A DNA stretch of 57,639 bases. It comes from Cryobacterium sp. Y50. Lineage in GTDB: Bacteria; Actinomycetota; Actinomycetes; Actinomycetales; Microbacteriaceae. Positions 26,508 to 37,771 of this stretch are shown here, in pieces. Both the position numbers and the translations under genes were made by a program. The notes below the pieces were generated by a model. That model was not told the origin of the DNA, did no database searches, and was given only the letters and a program-made list of their open reading frames with translations. Numbering within the stretch: the stretch's first letter is position 1; every line of letters starts with the position of its first letter. Location: positions 1 through 57,639 of the forward strand of contig NZ_PJJM01000077.1 of NCBI RefSeq assembly GCF_002929805.1. The letters run 5' to 3'.

Positions 26508-26949
26508 ATGATGGACATCGTGCACGAACGTGCCGCGGGGATGGAGATCTCCAAACGCGACGCGAAGGTCTGTATCCGAATATCGGGGACACGCGCGGGA
26601 ACATTCAGCAAGACCGCGGCCACGTATGGGTCGACGACGAACGAGATCGTGCGCCTGCGCCGTGACCTGGAGGAGTCCGCGGCGACGGTGGTGGTGGTGG
26701 AGGCCACCGGCGACTACTGGAAACCGTTCAATTTTCTGCTGGCCGAGTCGCTGAACGTGGAACTGGCCAATGCAAAAACTGCGCGCAATATCCCGGGACG
26801 TCAATCCGTTGTCTCAGAAGCGAGGTGGTTAGCCTAGCTCGCCGCCCACAACCTGCTGCGGGCCAGTTTCGTGCCACCAGAGCCGATCCGCCAGCTGCGG
26901 GACCCGAACCGCACCCGGTCGAACCTCACTCACGAGCGCACCCGCGATC
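26508..26949 (+). mobile_element. IS110-family transposase N-terminal relic with TAG stop
   Basis: MDIVHERAAGMEISKRDAKV opens the RuvC-like DEDD domain, with VVVVEATGDYWKPF as the second acidic site. WLA is followed by TAG (26835-26837) and then, in frame, LAAHNLLRASFVPPEPIRQL, where relatives have Gln; a CAG to TAG change is the simplest explanation. The homology ends near 26949, so the C-terminal Ser domain is missing. Confidence 0.8.
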
Positions 26950-27090
26950 CCGTTCGCACTGCTGCAGGGCCACATCTTCAGCCGCACTAAGGCACTCACC
27001 TACGTCGTCTGCGTGCACCTGTTGTTCGACCTCGTCGTGTTCCGCGTGCATGCGCACAATCGCGAGTGGCTGCAGGTGTTCGTGTACTGA
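26947..27090 (+). pseudogene. C-terminal scrap of an unidentified membrane protein
   Basis: In another frame IPFALLQGHIFSRTKALTYV, then VHLLFDLVVFRVHAHNREWL, runs to TGA 27088-27090. It is hydrophobic and coding-like but not recognised. It starts where the IS110 homology ends. Confidence 0.4.
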
Positions 27091-27120
27091 CCGACTCGCT
27101 CGCAGACAGCGCGACGGCCG

Positions 27121-28875
27121 CTACAGGCCAGGCAAATGGCGGATGTTCGACCGCGCCATCCGCACCGTCTCCCCCACGCCGCCGTTCAGGACGACCTTCG
27201 ACAGCGCGAGTCCGAAGCCCTTCACCTGGTCAGCGGTGATCGTCGGAGGCAGCGACAGCGCGTTCGGGTCGGTGATGATGTCGACGAGCGCGGGACCGTC
27301 GTGCGCGAGTGCCTCCGCGAGGGCGCTGCGGAGCATTCGCGGGTCATCGACACGCACCGCATGGAATCCGACCGCCTTCGCGATCGTCGCAAAGTCGACA
27401 GCGGGAACGTCGACACCGAAGTCAGGCAGCCCGTCCACGAGCATCTCGAGCTTCACGAGGCCGAGGGTCGAATTGTTGAAGACGACGACCTTCACCGGCA
27501 GCTTGTAGGCGACCGCCGTGATGAGCTCACCCATGAGCATCGACAGCCCGCCGTCGCCCGCCATCGCGACGGCCTGTCGCCCCGGGTGGGCGAGCTGCGC
27601 ACCGATCGCTTGCGGCAGAGCGTTCGCCATCGACCCGTGCAGGTAGCTGCCGATGAGCCGACGGCGTCCGTTCGGGGTGATGTAGCGGGCCTGCCAGACG
27701 TTGCACATTCCGGTGTCGGCCGTGACAATCGCGTCATTCGACATCAGCTCGTCGAGAACGGATGCCGCAAACTCCGGATGGATCGGAATCGTCGTCTCAA
27801 CGTCGGTGTACTGACCGACGACCGAGTCGAGCAGCCTGTGGTGGCGATCGAGGGTCTTCTCGAGGAACCTGCGATTGGTCTTTGGAGCAACGAGCGCGGT
27901 GAGCGCCGCGATCGTGGAGCGTACGTCGCCGTGGATCGGATACTCGACGTTCGCCCGCCGTCCGATGTGGTCAGGTGCACTGTCGACCTGGGCGATCATG
28001 ACCTTGCGCCCGTCGGGCAGGAACTGGTCGTATGGAAAGTCGGTGCCGAGCAGGATGAGCAGCTCGGTATCGTGGATGCCGGCGTGAGCGGCACCGTACC
28101 CGAGAAGTCCCGTCATACCGACGTCGAAGGGGTTGTCGTACTGGATGTACTCCTTGCCGCGGATCGAGTGTCCGATGGGAGCGGCGAGGAGGTCCGCAAA
28201 GTCGACGACCTCGTCGTGGGCGCCCGCGACACCGATGCCCGCGAAGATCGCGACCGTCTTCGCCGAGTCGATCGCCGACGCAAGCGCGCGGATGTCCGCC
28301 TCATCCGGAACCAGCGCGGCCCGCGACGGCAGCACGAGCGTCGGCGCTGGGCGGTCGGCGTCGAGCTCGGCGAGGTCGCCGGGAATCGTGACGACCGCGA
28401 CGCCGCGGAGACCGATCGCATGCCGCATCGCGGCGTTGATCACCCGAGGCGCCTGCTTGGCGGTCGAGATGAGCTCGCAGTAGTGGGAACATTCGACGAA
28501 AAGCCGGTCGGGGTGCGTCTCCTGGAAAAACGACGTGCCGATCTGGTTGGTCGGCAGGTGGCTCGCGATCGCGAGCACGGGTGCGCCGGAGCGATGAGCG
28601 TCGTACAGTCCGTTGATCAGGTGCAGGTTGCCGGGGCCCGAGCTGCCCGCACACACGGCGAGTTCGCCGGTGAGCTGAGCTTCGGCGCCGGCAGCGAACG
28701 CTCCCGCCTCTTCGTTGCGCACATGGATCCAGTCGATGCCGCCCTTCCTCGACCCGCCACTGCGCCGCACCGCGTCGACGATCGGGTTAAGGCTGTCGCC
28801 GACGATGTCGTAGATGCGCCGCACCCCGGCGTCTGAGAGCTGTGCGATGAGCTGATCCGCAACGGTATGAGCCAT
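27121..28875 (-). CDS. poxB: Pyruvate dehydrogenase (quinone), thiamine-diphosphate dependent
   Basis: 584 residues, normal for PoxB. The enzyme oxidatively decarboxylates pyruvate to acetate and CO2 and passes electrons to membrane quinones. The N-terminal PYR domain carries the ThDP-activating Glu (HVRNEEAGAFAAGAEAQLTG). The central FAD-binding domain contains GIGVAGAHDEVVDFADLLAA. The C-terminal PP domain has the ThDP motif GDGG...NN (MAGDGGLSMLMGEL, VVFNNSTLGL). The C-terminal 25 residues would be the membrane-binding region. No frame damage, although relics lie on both sides. Ribosome site weak. Confidence 0.93.
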   Translation of the reverse strand: MAHTVADQLIAQLSDAGVRRIYDIVGDSLNPIVDAVRRSGGSRKGGIDWIHVRNEEAGAFAAGAEAQLTGELAVCAGSSGPGNLHLINGLYDAHRSGAPVLAIASHLPTNQIGTSFFQETHPDRLFVECSHYCELISTAKQAPRVINAAMRHAIGLRGVAVVTIPGDLAELDADRPAPTLVLPSRAALVPDEADIRALASAIDSAKTVAIFAGIGVAGAHDEVVDFADLLAAPIGHSIRGKEYIQYDNPFDVGMTGLLGYGAAHAGIHDTELLILLGTDFPYDQFLPDGRKVMIAQVDSAPDHIGRRANVEYPIHGDVRSTIAALTALVAPKTNRRFLEKTLDRHHRLLDSVVGQYTDVETTIPIHPEFAASVLDELMSNDAIVTADTGMCNVWQARYITPNGRRRLIGSYLHGSMANALPQAIGAQLAHPGRQAVAMAGDGGLSMLMGELITAVAYKLPVKVVVFNNSTLGLVKLEMLVDGLPDFGVDVPAVDFATIAKAVGFHAVRVDDPRMLRSALAEALAHDGPALVDIITDPNALSLPPTITADQVKGFGLALSKVVLNGGVGETVRMARSNIRHLPGL

Positions 28876-28948
28876 GCGACCCAGTCAAGCACATGCCGCG
28901 CCGCGGGGCCACGGGTGGCCATACCCGCAGGGGCGTATTCTAGCCAAC

Positions 28949-29757
28949 GTCGCAACACCTGAGTTCTAGGAGTAGCGATGACAGACAGTTCCCGAACCCG
29001 TAAGAAGGTTACCGGCGCGCTGCCAATGACCGAGACACGTGTTGAATATGCTCGGTTCATGAGGCAGGGAATCAGCAACGCCGAGGCGTGTCGAACACTG
29101 AAAATCAATCGGCGAACAGGGATGCGCTGGCGCCACGGCCGGACCGTGAAAAAAGCGCACGGCCGCGAGACGACCTACGCCCCAATCTCTCGAATCGCCC
29201 CCACCGTAATCTCCCCGCGGTATCTGTCCGAGGACGAGCGGGTCCAGATCGCCGATGCGCTCCAGGCAGGGACGTCTCTGCGGGGGATCGCCGTGGCGTT
29301 AGGTCGAAGCCCATCCACGATCAGCCGTGAGGTGCGCCGCAATCGGTCCCCGCGATCGAAACGATACGCTCCACGGGCTGCCCAAACCTTCGCGAACGCT
29401 GCCCGGAAACGTCCACGACAAGGCAAGATCGCCACGAGCACGCCTCTTCGTGATGCGATCCAGAAGTTGTTGACGAAGCAGTGGAGCCCGCGTCAGATCA
29501 GCCACCAGCTGAGCATCGACTTTCCCGACCAGCCGGAGATGCAGGTCGTGCACGAGAGCATCTACCAGGCCCTGTATTCGCCGCAGAAACATGGTCTCAC
29601 GCGGGAGATGACCCGTCACCTGCGCACGGGCCGACGCGGGCGGCTACCCCGGCGCAGTAGCACCGCGAGGCGTTCACGCTTCTCGGGTCCGCTCCTGGAC
29701 CAGCGGCCTGCCGAGGTCGACGACCGGCTCGTCCCCGGGCATTGGGAATCTCAATGA
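28949..29757 (+). mobile_element. IS30-family element, left end and 5' half of transposase
   Basis: A probable left inverted repeat (CGTCGCAACACC, 28949-28960) and GGAG precede ATG 28978. The frame encodes the N-terminal HTH (LSEDERVQIADALQAGTSLR, then GIAVALGRSPSTISREVRRN) and runs to VPGHWE, where homology stops at 29748, two codons before an artificial TGA. The missing part resumes in register at 32496. The gene was split by the inserted IS110 material. Confidence 0.88.
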
Positions 29758-29762
29758 GGCTT

Positions 29763-30751
29763 CTATATCTCGTCAACCCCCAATTTTGTGGCTGACGCGG
29801 TGTTGAGGTGCCGGTAGATGCTTCTGGCCAGGTAGCGTTTGAGGATGCGGCGGATCTCTCGGTCGGTCTTTCCCTCAGCGCGTCGGCGTTCGACGTAGTC
29901 GTGTGTTCCCGGGTCGTGGACCATTCGGACCATTGCGATGATGTTCAAGGCACGGTTGAGTTGGCGGTCTCCGCCACGGTTTAGTCGATGCCGTGTGGTG
30001 TTGCCTGATGATGCGGGAATTGGATTCACGCCGGCGATCGCGGCGAAAGCGGCTTCGCTCTTGACCCGGCCCGGGTGGGACCACGCGACGAGTGTTCTGG
30101 CTGCGGTGACGGGACCGATACCGGTTTTTTCCAGCAGCTCGGCTGCAGGGCTCGCTGCGACGAGGTCACTAATACGCGTCATGTTTTGGCCGAGCTCGGT
30201 GTCTAACTCGAGGATGCGTTTGGCTAGACGTATTGCTTCTGTGCGCGCGGTGGTCGCGGCGAGGGCTTCTTCTCGTGTGCGTTCACCGCGCGGGTGCGCT
30301 CAGCGGCGAGTCCATCGCGGGCAGTCAGGAGGATTTGCGCTGCTGCCCGCACGCCCTCATCCTACCGCGGGGTGCGGAGTTGATTGACCGGTAAGGACAG
30401 CACAGCGGCGGCGATCCGACGTGCGTCGAGGGGGTCGGACTTCCCAATGCCGCGCCGGCCCGTCCGGCCCATGCGTGCGGCCTCAACAACACGGTAGCCG
30501 GTGTCCGCTACGTTGCGGGCCAGCTGGGCGCCGTAGCTCCCGGCTCCCTCGATCACCCAGAGCGCATCGGTGACGCCGCCAGAGCGACGCCCGGCCCAGT
30601 TGATTGCGCGGGATCGACCAGCGGCGGTATTGGGGAACGTTTCGGTTCCGAGGTGCTGACCTGCCGCCGTGAGGACAGCGTAGGTGTGGGTTCTGGCGTG
30701 CGTGTCCACGCCGATAACGAACGGATGAGTGTGCGCAACTATGGTGTCCAT
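29763..30751 (-). pseudogene. IS110-family transposase, nonsense and frameshift
   Basis: ATG 30751 begins MDTIVAHTHPFVIGVDTHAR, with the RuvC-like core GVDTH and KSDPLDARRIAAAVL. LRTPR is followed by TAG (30362-30364) and the frame continues DEGVRAAAQILLTARDGLAA, then a shift of phase with apparent deletion at about 30290 leads to EALAATTARTEAIRLAKRIL and the C-terminal domain GIGPVTAARTLVAWSHPGRV to TAG 29763-29765. Inactive. Confidence 0.8.
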
Positions 30752-31054
30752 AGTGTCCGGGTTCCTGTCTTTGAGATGGGCGATGATCCAGTCGCTGACG
30801 ACCGGCGCCGATCCGGAGAGGAATCACTTCGGGGCATACCTGTCATGAGCCACGATCCGCACGGATCGGGCATGCTTCTTATTAAGCCACTGAGGTGGGC
30901 CGGGCCGGCGTCGGTCACCCACCACGGCCGGACAGTTCATAGGCAAGGCACCCGCGAGGGCCAGTTTTGTCATCAGTCACGACCACGGCGGAGCGACCAA
31001 CACCAACTCTGCCAGCCAGTCCCGGACCAGCCACCCCAAGACTCACAGTTTTTG

Positions 31055-32257
31055 TCAAGCGGCGCGGGGCCGGTGGATGGCAGGTTCTTGGTAGGGGGTG
31101 TGGTCGTGCAGCATGGCCCAGATGACGTCGATGCGGCGTCGGGAAAGAGCGAGGAGGGCTTGTTTGTGGTTTTTCCCTTCGCCCGTTTCCGGTCGTAATA
31201 GATTCTCGAGGCGGGGCTGTTTTTCAGGCTCGACAAGGCGGCGAGGTAGCAGGTGCGCAGGAGTCGTCGGTTGAATCGGCGGGGTCGGTGGTGGTTGCCG
31301 CTGATGCGGCCGGAGTCTCTGGGGGCTGGTGCGACGCCGGCGACGCTGGCAAGTCGGTCCGGGCTTTCGAAGCTGCGCAGGTCGCCTCCAGTGTTGGCAA
31401 GGAACGTGGCGGCGAGGATGGGCCCGAATCCTGGCATGCTTTCCAAGATCTCAGCGTTCTCGTGCTCGTTGAATCGGGCAGTGATGGTTTTGTCGAGGTC
31501 GACGAGGTCTGCGTCGATTGCGGTGATTACGGCGGCCAGGCGCGACACGAGGGTGGCGGCGACAATCTCGGTGCGCAACCATCGTTTCTTGCTCACGCGC
31601 GGCGTCGATTGCTTTCTGGGCGACGGTGGCGCTGTTGCGGCAGCCGCGGGTTTTCAACCCTGCCGCCAGACGCGTTACTCCCATCCGGCGAAGCGCTCCG
31701 GGCGTCTGGTAGGTCGATAAGAGGGTGAGAGCGGCTGTGCTTATGGAGTAGTCGAACGCGCGCTCCAGCGCGGGGAAGTACTCCAGCATGGTCGCGCGGA
31801 GCCGGTTGATTGCGCGCACCCTATCGTGGATGATGTCCAGGCGTCGAGCGGTCAGGAGTGTCAGGTCAACGCTGATCTGATCTCCATCGCTAACGGGTTG
31901 GAGGTCGGTGCGCATCCGTGCCTGGTCGGCGATGATTCGGGCATCTTTCGCGTCTGTCTTGCCGTCACCGCGGTAGGTCGCAGCCGCATGGTGAATGATT
32001 CTGCCCGGGATATAGAGCAGCTGCTGGCCGTGATCGACCAGCAGGGAAATCAGGAGAGCTGCGCCGCCTGAGTTCAGATCCGTCGCCCATACGACCTCGT
32101 GCCTATCGGCAATCTCGGTGACCGTGGCGATGATTTCGAGCAGCACGGTCTCGTCGTTATCTATCCGTTGGGAGAGAAGTATCTCCCCGGTCTGGTCGAT
32201 CACGACGCAGTGATGCGCCCGCTTTCCTGAATCGATTCCCGCCCATACTGCTGGCAT
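31055..32257 (-). pseudogene. Second IS110-family transposase, two frameshifts
   Basis: From ATG 32257 (GGAAGGAACATTCAG upstream) the DEDD domain reads MPAVWAGIDSGKRAHHCVVI and GKTDAKDARIIADQARMRTD. Near 31595 the frame shifts to EIVAATLVSRLAAVITAID, then MPGFGPILAATFLANTGG. Near 31180 it shifts again to ALLALSRRRIDVIWAMLHDH, ending TGA 31055-31057. The sequence differs from the neighbouring IS110 copy, so two distinct elements are present, both dead. Confidence 0.8.
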
Positions 32258-32495
32258 CTGAATGTTCCTTCCGTCTCGTTGATAGCAGTTTCCCTGTCGA
32301 TAACCACGCCGGCACGTCCTTACCCAGCGATCAATGTCGCAATTCTCAATCAGCGGTCGAGTCATCTGCGGGCAACAGGCGGCCATTCCCAGTGAGCCGT
32401 TTATGCGGCAAGGCGATCTCAGCCATACCCGCCACCCGAGGGTGATCGACACACTACGACAGTCCCGAAATCACCCACCACAACAACGTAAGGAA
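32258..32495. other. Left flank of the second IS110 element
   Basis: A noncoding stretch between the transposase start and the point (32495/32496) where the interrupted IS30 gene resumes. It probably represents the IS110 terminus plus older insert sequence. Nothing else seen. Confidence 0.5.
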
Positions 32496-32972
32496 GGTGA
32501 TCTGATCGTCGGTTCGGCGTCGGGATCGGCGATCGCGACTTTGGTTGAACGCACGACCCGGTTCGTCATCTTGGTGCACCTGCCCAACGGCCACAGCTCC
32601 GCTGAACTCCGCGATGGACTCATCCGTGTGCTGGAAGGTCTGCCGGCCTTTCTGCGGCGGTCATTGACGTGGGATCAGGGAACCGAGCTTGCCCGGCACG
32701 TGGAGATCACCAAAGCAACCGGGGTTCCGATCTTCTTCTGTGATCCAGGTTCACCCTGGCAGCGCGGCTCGAACGAGAACACCAACGGCCTGCTGCGCCA
32801 GTACTTCCCGAAAGGCACCGATCTGAACGCTCACAGCGCCAAACGCCTCCTCGAAGTCGCCACTGAACTCAACGAGCGGCCCCGCAAAACCCTCAAACGC
32901 AACACCCCAGCTAACCTGCTCAGCGAGCTAGTCTCGAAGAAGGAAATAACCCCTGTTGCTTCCACCGCTTGA
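32496..32972 (+). mobile_element. 3' half of the split IS30 transposase
   Basis: GDLIVGSASGSAIATLVERT continues exactly from the VPGHWE of the 5' half. The integrase core SLTWDQGTEL and NTNGLLRQYFPKGTDLNA are present, with stop at 32970-32972. Both edges of the insert carry GGAA (29745-29748 and 32492-32495). No right inverted repeat is visible after the stop, so the element end has also been lost. Confidence 0.85.
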
Positions 32973-33007
32973 AATCGCCAGTCTCGAGCGCAGAAGAGCC
33001 TATCGGA

Positions 33008-34522
33008 TCAGTCGATGACCCTCCCGGCGGGTTTTGTGCCGCCGTAGCTATGCGTGGAGCCGATGACGTCGCCCGACTTCCACTGTTCCCACCCCGGTTG
33101 GTCCTTCATGAAGACCTCGATTTCCTCCTTGGTTGCCTCCAGCTTTGGATCGTGCTTGAGGTAGTGCCGGGTCTCGCGGACGATCAGACCCGAGAGCAAC
33201 AGCAGGCCTATCAGGTTCGGCAGCGCCATCAGCCCGTTCATGACGTCGGAGAACGCCCAAACAACACCGAGCTGGACGGTGCAGCCCACGAACACGACCA
33301 GGGAGAACAACACGCGGAAAGGCATGACGGCCCGGCGTCCGAGCAGGCGCTCAATGTTCCGCTCGCCATAATACGACCAGCTCAGGATGGTAGAGAAGGC
33401 GAAGAGCACCAACCCGATGGTCACGATCCAGTGGCCCCACTCCCCGGGCAGCCCAGTGGTGAAGGCCTCCCCCGTCATCAGCGCCGCGGAGAGCTGTTCC
33501 CCCGTGCCCGGGTTGATCTGGTTCCAAACGCCCGTCGTGACGATGACCAGACCCGTGCAGCTCACTACGATGATCGTGTCGATGAATGTTTGTGTCATGG
33601 AGACCAGGCCCTGGCGGACCGGGTGGGTGGTCTGCGCGGCCGCCGCGGCGATGGCCGCCGATCCCATGCCGGACTCGTTGGAGAAGATGCCGCGGGCAAC
33701 ACCGAACTGCACGGCGATGATGATCGCCGATCCGGCGAATCCACCGATCGCGGAGGTTCCGGTGAAGGCCTCGGAGAATATCTGGCCGAAGGCCGCCGGA
33801 ATCTGGGTGACGTTGGCCAGCAGGATGTAGATGGCACCGGCAACATAGAAGATGATCATCACCGGGACCAGTCGGGCGGTGACTCGGCCAATCGACTTGA
33901 TACCGCCGACCAACACCACCATGGATAGGAGGGTCAGCACCAGGCCGGTGACCCAAACGGGCACGTTCCAGCTGTTCTCAACGTTGGAGGAGATCGCGTT
34001 GCCCTGGGTCATGTTGCCGATGCCGAAGCACGCGATGACAGCAAAGATCGCGAACGAGAGTCCCAGCACTTTGCCCAGCGGGCCCCGGATGCCACGTTCC
34101 AGGTAATACTGCGGTCCGCCGGATTTCTCGCCAGCGGAGTCCGTCCCGCGGAAACGGACGCCCAGGAACGCCTCCGAGTACTTCGAGGCCATGCCGAGCA
34201 GACCGGTCACCCACATCCAGAACAGTGCGCCGGGGCCGCCAATGCCGATGGCCGTCGCCACGCCGACGATGTTGCCGGTGCCAACGGTCGCCGCCAGGGC
34301 GGTGGTCAGCGCCTGAAATTGTGAGATATCGCCCTCGGCGCCGACATCCTTGCGCTTGAGCAGGCCGAGCCGGAGAGCGGCACCGAGCTTGAGGAACTGC
34401 AGCCCGCCCAGCCGGATGGTCAGGTACAGGCCGGTGCCAAGCAGCAGCGGGATCAGTAGGAAGGGCCCCCACACAACACCGCTGACGTCGCCCAGAAATG
34501 ATTCGATGTCATTCCAATTCAT
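33008..34522 (-). CDS. Alanine/glycine:cation symporter (AGCS family)
   Basis: 504 residues with about ten to eleven membrane helices. AGCS proteins import alanine or glycine with Na+ or H+. The family signature is clear: TVGTGNIVGVATAIGIGGPG, then ALFWMWVTGLLGMASKYSEA. Also typical are GGPQYYLERGI, GIFSNESGMGSAAIAAAAA and SWSYYGERNIERLLG. It ends in a charged cytoplasmic tail. GAGAGGCG lies ahead of ATG 34522. It stands alone; its neighbours are an IS30 relic and a methyltransferase relic. Confidence 0.93.
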   Translation of the reverse strand: MNWNDIESFLGDVSGVVWGPFLLIPLLLGTGLYLTIRLGGLQFLKLGAALRLGLLKRKDVGAEGDISQFQALTTALAATVGTGNIVGVATAIGIGGPGALFWMWVTGLLGMASKYSEAFLGVRFRGTDSAGEKSGGPQYYLERGIRGPLGKVLGLSFAIFAVIACFGIGNMTQGNAISSNVENSWNVPVWVTGLVLTLLSMVVLVGGIKSIGRVTARLVPVMIIFYVAGAIYILLANVTQIPAAFGQIFSEAFTGTSAIGGFAGSAIIIAVQFGVARGIFSNESGMGSAAIAAAAAQTTHPVRQGLVSMTQTFIDTIIVVSCTGLVIVTTGVWNQINPGTGEQLSAALMTGEAFTTGLPGEWGHWIVTIGLVLFAFSTILSWSYYGERNIERLLGRRAVMPFRVLFSLVVFVGCTVQLGVVWAFSDVMNGLMALPNLIGLLLLSGLIVRETRHYLKHDPKLEATKEEIEVFMKDQPGWEQWKSGDVIGSTHSYGGTKPAGRVID

Positions 34523-34676
34523 CAGAGATAACGCCTCTCAAATATGCGGCTGAGTAATCAAGTGATCGACTTCACAGTTCAGGAGCGTATCATAAGCCGG
34601 TTTTTGCGGCTCTCCTGATTCTTCCGTGGGTCATATCCGACCGGTTAGCGCCGGTTGTCGGACAACGCCGGACAAC

Positions 34677-34858
34677 ATGAGCAGTAAGCAGAAATTTGAC
34701 AGACTCGCCGACGACTATGACCGGAACCGGCAGCGCTGCCCGTCCGATCTATTTCAGACGATCAAATCTCGGTTGCCCGTTCGAAAGCGATTGAGAATTG
34801 TCGACGCGGGGCGGGCACCGACATTGCGCTTGAAGGCCTTATTGATGTTCTCGGGTGA
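34677..34858 (+). pseudogene. SAM-methyltransferase N-terminal relic
   Basis: ATG 34677 opens SSKQKFDRLADDYDRNRQRC, then RKRLRIVDAG; at about 34810 the frame must shift by one to give GTDIALEGLIDVL, the continuation of SAM motif I, and ends at TGA 34856-34858. The rest of the enzyme is missing, though scraps may extend to about 34940. A palindrome GTTGTC-G-GACAAC (34654-34666) precedes the start. Confidence 0.65.
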
Positions 34859-35063
34859 CACTCCTCGCCAGTGCTTTAGTGAGCAGAAGCTTCGCTCGAT
34901 AACGTTGCAGCTGCGGTGCTATCGGAGTCGAAGCCGGGTGGTCTGTGAGCTGCTGGGGATGTTTCGGATAGTGGGTCCTCTTAAAATGAGGGGTTGCTGA
35001 AAGTCGATATGAGCAGCAGCTTGGTTTGCCGTATCGGATGCACACGGTCACGCACGTTTGTGG

Positions 35064-36610
<1,547 letters not shown>

Positions 36611-36718
36611 CCCAATTACACCGTCCAACAGATCGCGGACCTACTCAAAATGCCACGATCAACGATCTACGGACGCCTCAACAAAGAAAGCATCGGCAGA
36701 AAACCGCAACCCACGTAA
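36611..36718 (+). pseudogene. Serine recombinase C-terminal HTH scrap
   Basis: NYTVQQIADLLKMPRSTIYG, then RLNKESIGRKPQPT, ends at TAA 36716-36718. This is the C-terminal Hin/resolvase-type HTH of a recombinase. The catalytic domain is absent. Confidence 0.6.
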
Positions 36719-36760
36719 CCCCTTTCCAATCCTTAGCGGACGATTTCGTTCCATTACTAC

Positions 36761-36940
36761 TCAGACCCTCGAAGTGAACAAACGTGCCATAGCTCTCACG
36801 GGTGCGGGGCCGACAACGCAGTCCTCGGCACCGGCAACTATCAGCACAGGGGCTGCCAGCTGGCCTAGCCGTGCCGCGATGTCGTCTGGTGGGTCAAAGT
36901 CAAAGAATGCCGTCGCGGCCGCAAAGCTCAAAGTCGTCAG
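36761..36940 (-). pseudogene. Alpha/beta-hydrolase scrap
   Basis: Reading leftward: FFDFDPPDDIAARLGQLAAP, then VLIVAGAEDCVVGPAPVRAM, to TGA 36761-36763. The VLIVAGAED strand with its Asp is the acid position of the hydrolase triad. The nucleophile half and the His region are missing. Confidence 0.6.
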
Positions 36941-37162
36941 CTTGACACCACCACGAGCCGCGTTCCGCCGAATTGGGTGCTTTGGTTAGACCGACGCCGC
37001 CTGTGACTGGAACTGCGCACTAACGCGAGCTAGATCACCGAAACAGTGACCGAGTGCAAGAGGATGTCTGCGGATTGATCTCCGTCCGGGTCGCCGGGGG
37101 CTACTCCCCTGTCGGCTGCAAGTTTGGACAGCTGCACCGACAAGTCAGCGCCAGCTCCCCCG
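36941..37162. other. No gene recognised
   Basis: Short noncoding-looking stretch between relics. Confidence 0.4.
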
Positions 37163-37404
37163 TCATCGCTCTTCGTCGTCCGCCGGACGCCAGGGATTCG
37201 CGCGAGATGCTGCTCTGGACCTCTGCATCAAAAAAAGGACAAGACCAAGCAGGCCAACAACCAGAGCTATCCAACCAGCCACGCGCACTACAAGCCCGGG
37301 CAGCCCACGCCGATCAGCGCGGCGAACAGCACCAAGCAGACACCGAGAGCCAAGATGATCAGAAGCGCGGTTCGCCCAGTGCGAATCCTTGTTGATGCGT
37401 TCAT
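37163..37404 (-). pseudogene. Small two-helix membrane protein with frameshift
   Basis: ATG 37404 gives NASTRIRTGRTALLIILALG, a membrane segment, then stops at a TAG. A shift into the next frame at about 37290 gives VAGWIALVVGLLGLVLFLMQ and a charged tail to 37163. Together about 80 residues. Family unknown. Confidence 0.5.
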
Positions 37405-37418
37405 GCGTCAAGGCTGCA

Positions 37419-37454
37419 TTGACACATGATCAACTGTCAAGCCAACATTGACAC
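37419..37454 (-). promoter_or_regulatory. Triple TTGACA motif, possible operator
   Basis: TTGACA (37419-37424), N10, TGTCAA (37435-37440) form a perfect inverted repeat, and TTGACAC recurs at 37448-37454. On the minus strand TTGACA could serve as a -35 box for the small membrane gene. Either an operator or a promoter with repeats. Confidence 0.4.
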
Positions 37455-37771
37455 TGTTGGGAAAGCGGGCTCCGCGATGAGTGATGATATGGGTGAGCTC
37501 AGTGACCTGCCCAACATCAGCTCTGACCAGAAGCCGTCGAACGTTTCACCAGGGCCTTTCCGGCCGGGCGTCCCGAAACAAACTTATGCAGTGTGGTGTT
37601 GACGCTCGCGCTTCGTCGACCGCTGGCATCCGCTCGAATGGGGTCGCGGCCACCAGGCCATCCAACAGTTGGCACGCAACGTCCGCGGCGACAAATCGGT
37701 CATCGGGGACTGGGAATCAATCGAGAGAGGCGGTGTGAAAGAGTGTCGGTGGTCAGCTCTAGGGTTGGAGT
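37455..37771. other. No intact gene; exonuclease promoter at right end
   Basis: A plus frame FVDRWHPLEWGRGHQAIQQL (about 37613-37675) looks like a gene scrap but is unrecognised. TAGGGT (37760-37765) six bases before ATG 37772 is the probable -10 of the next gene. Confidence 0.45.

Noticed and set aside
27136..28836. 566-codon plus-strand open frame
   Set aside because: Antisense shadow of poxB; rich in Arg, Asp and Val, with no recognisable domain.
30773..31054. Additional genes between the two IS110 relics
   Set aside because: Only short frames and probable IS110 terminal sequence.
31055..32257. Programmed frameshift in the IS110 transposase
   Set aside because: IS110 transposases are normally made from one frame, and two separate shifts are present, so decay is simpler.
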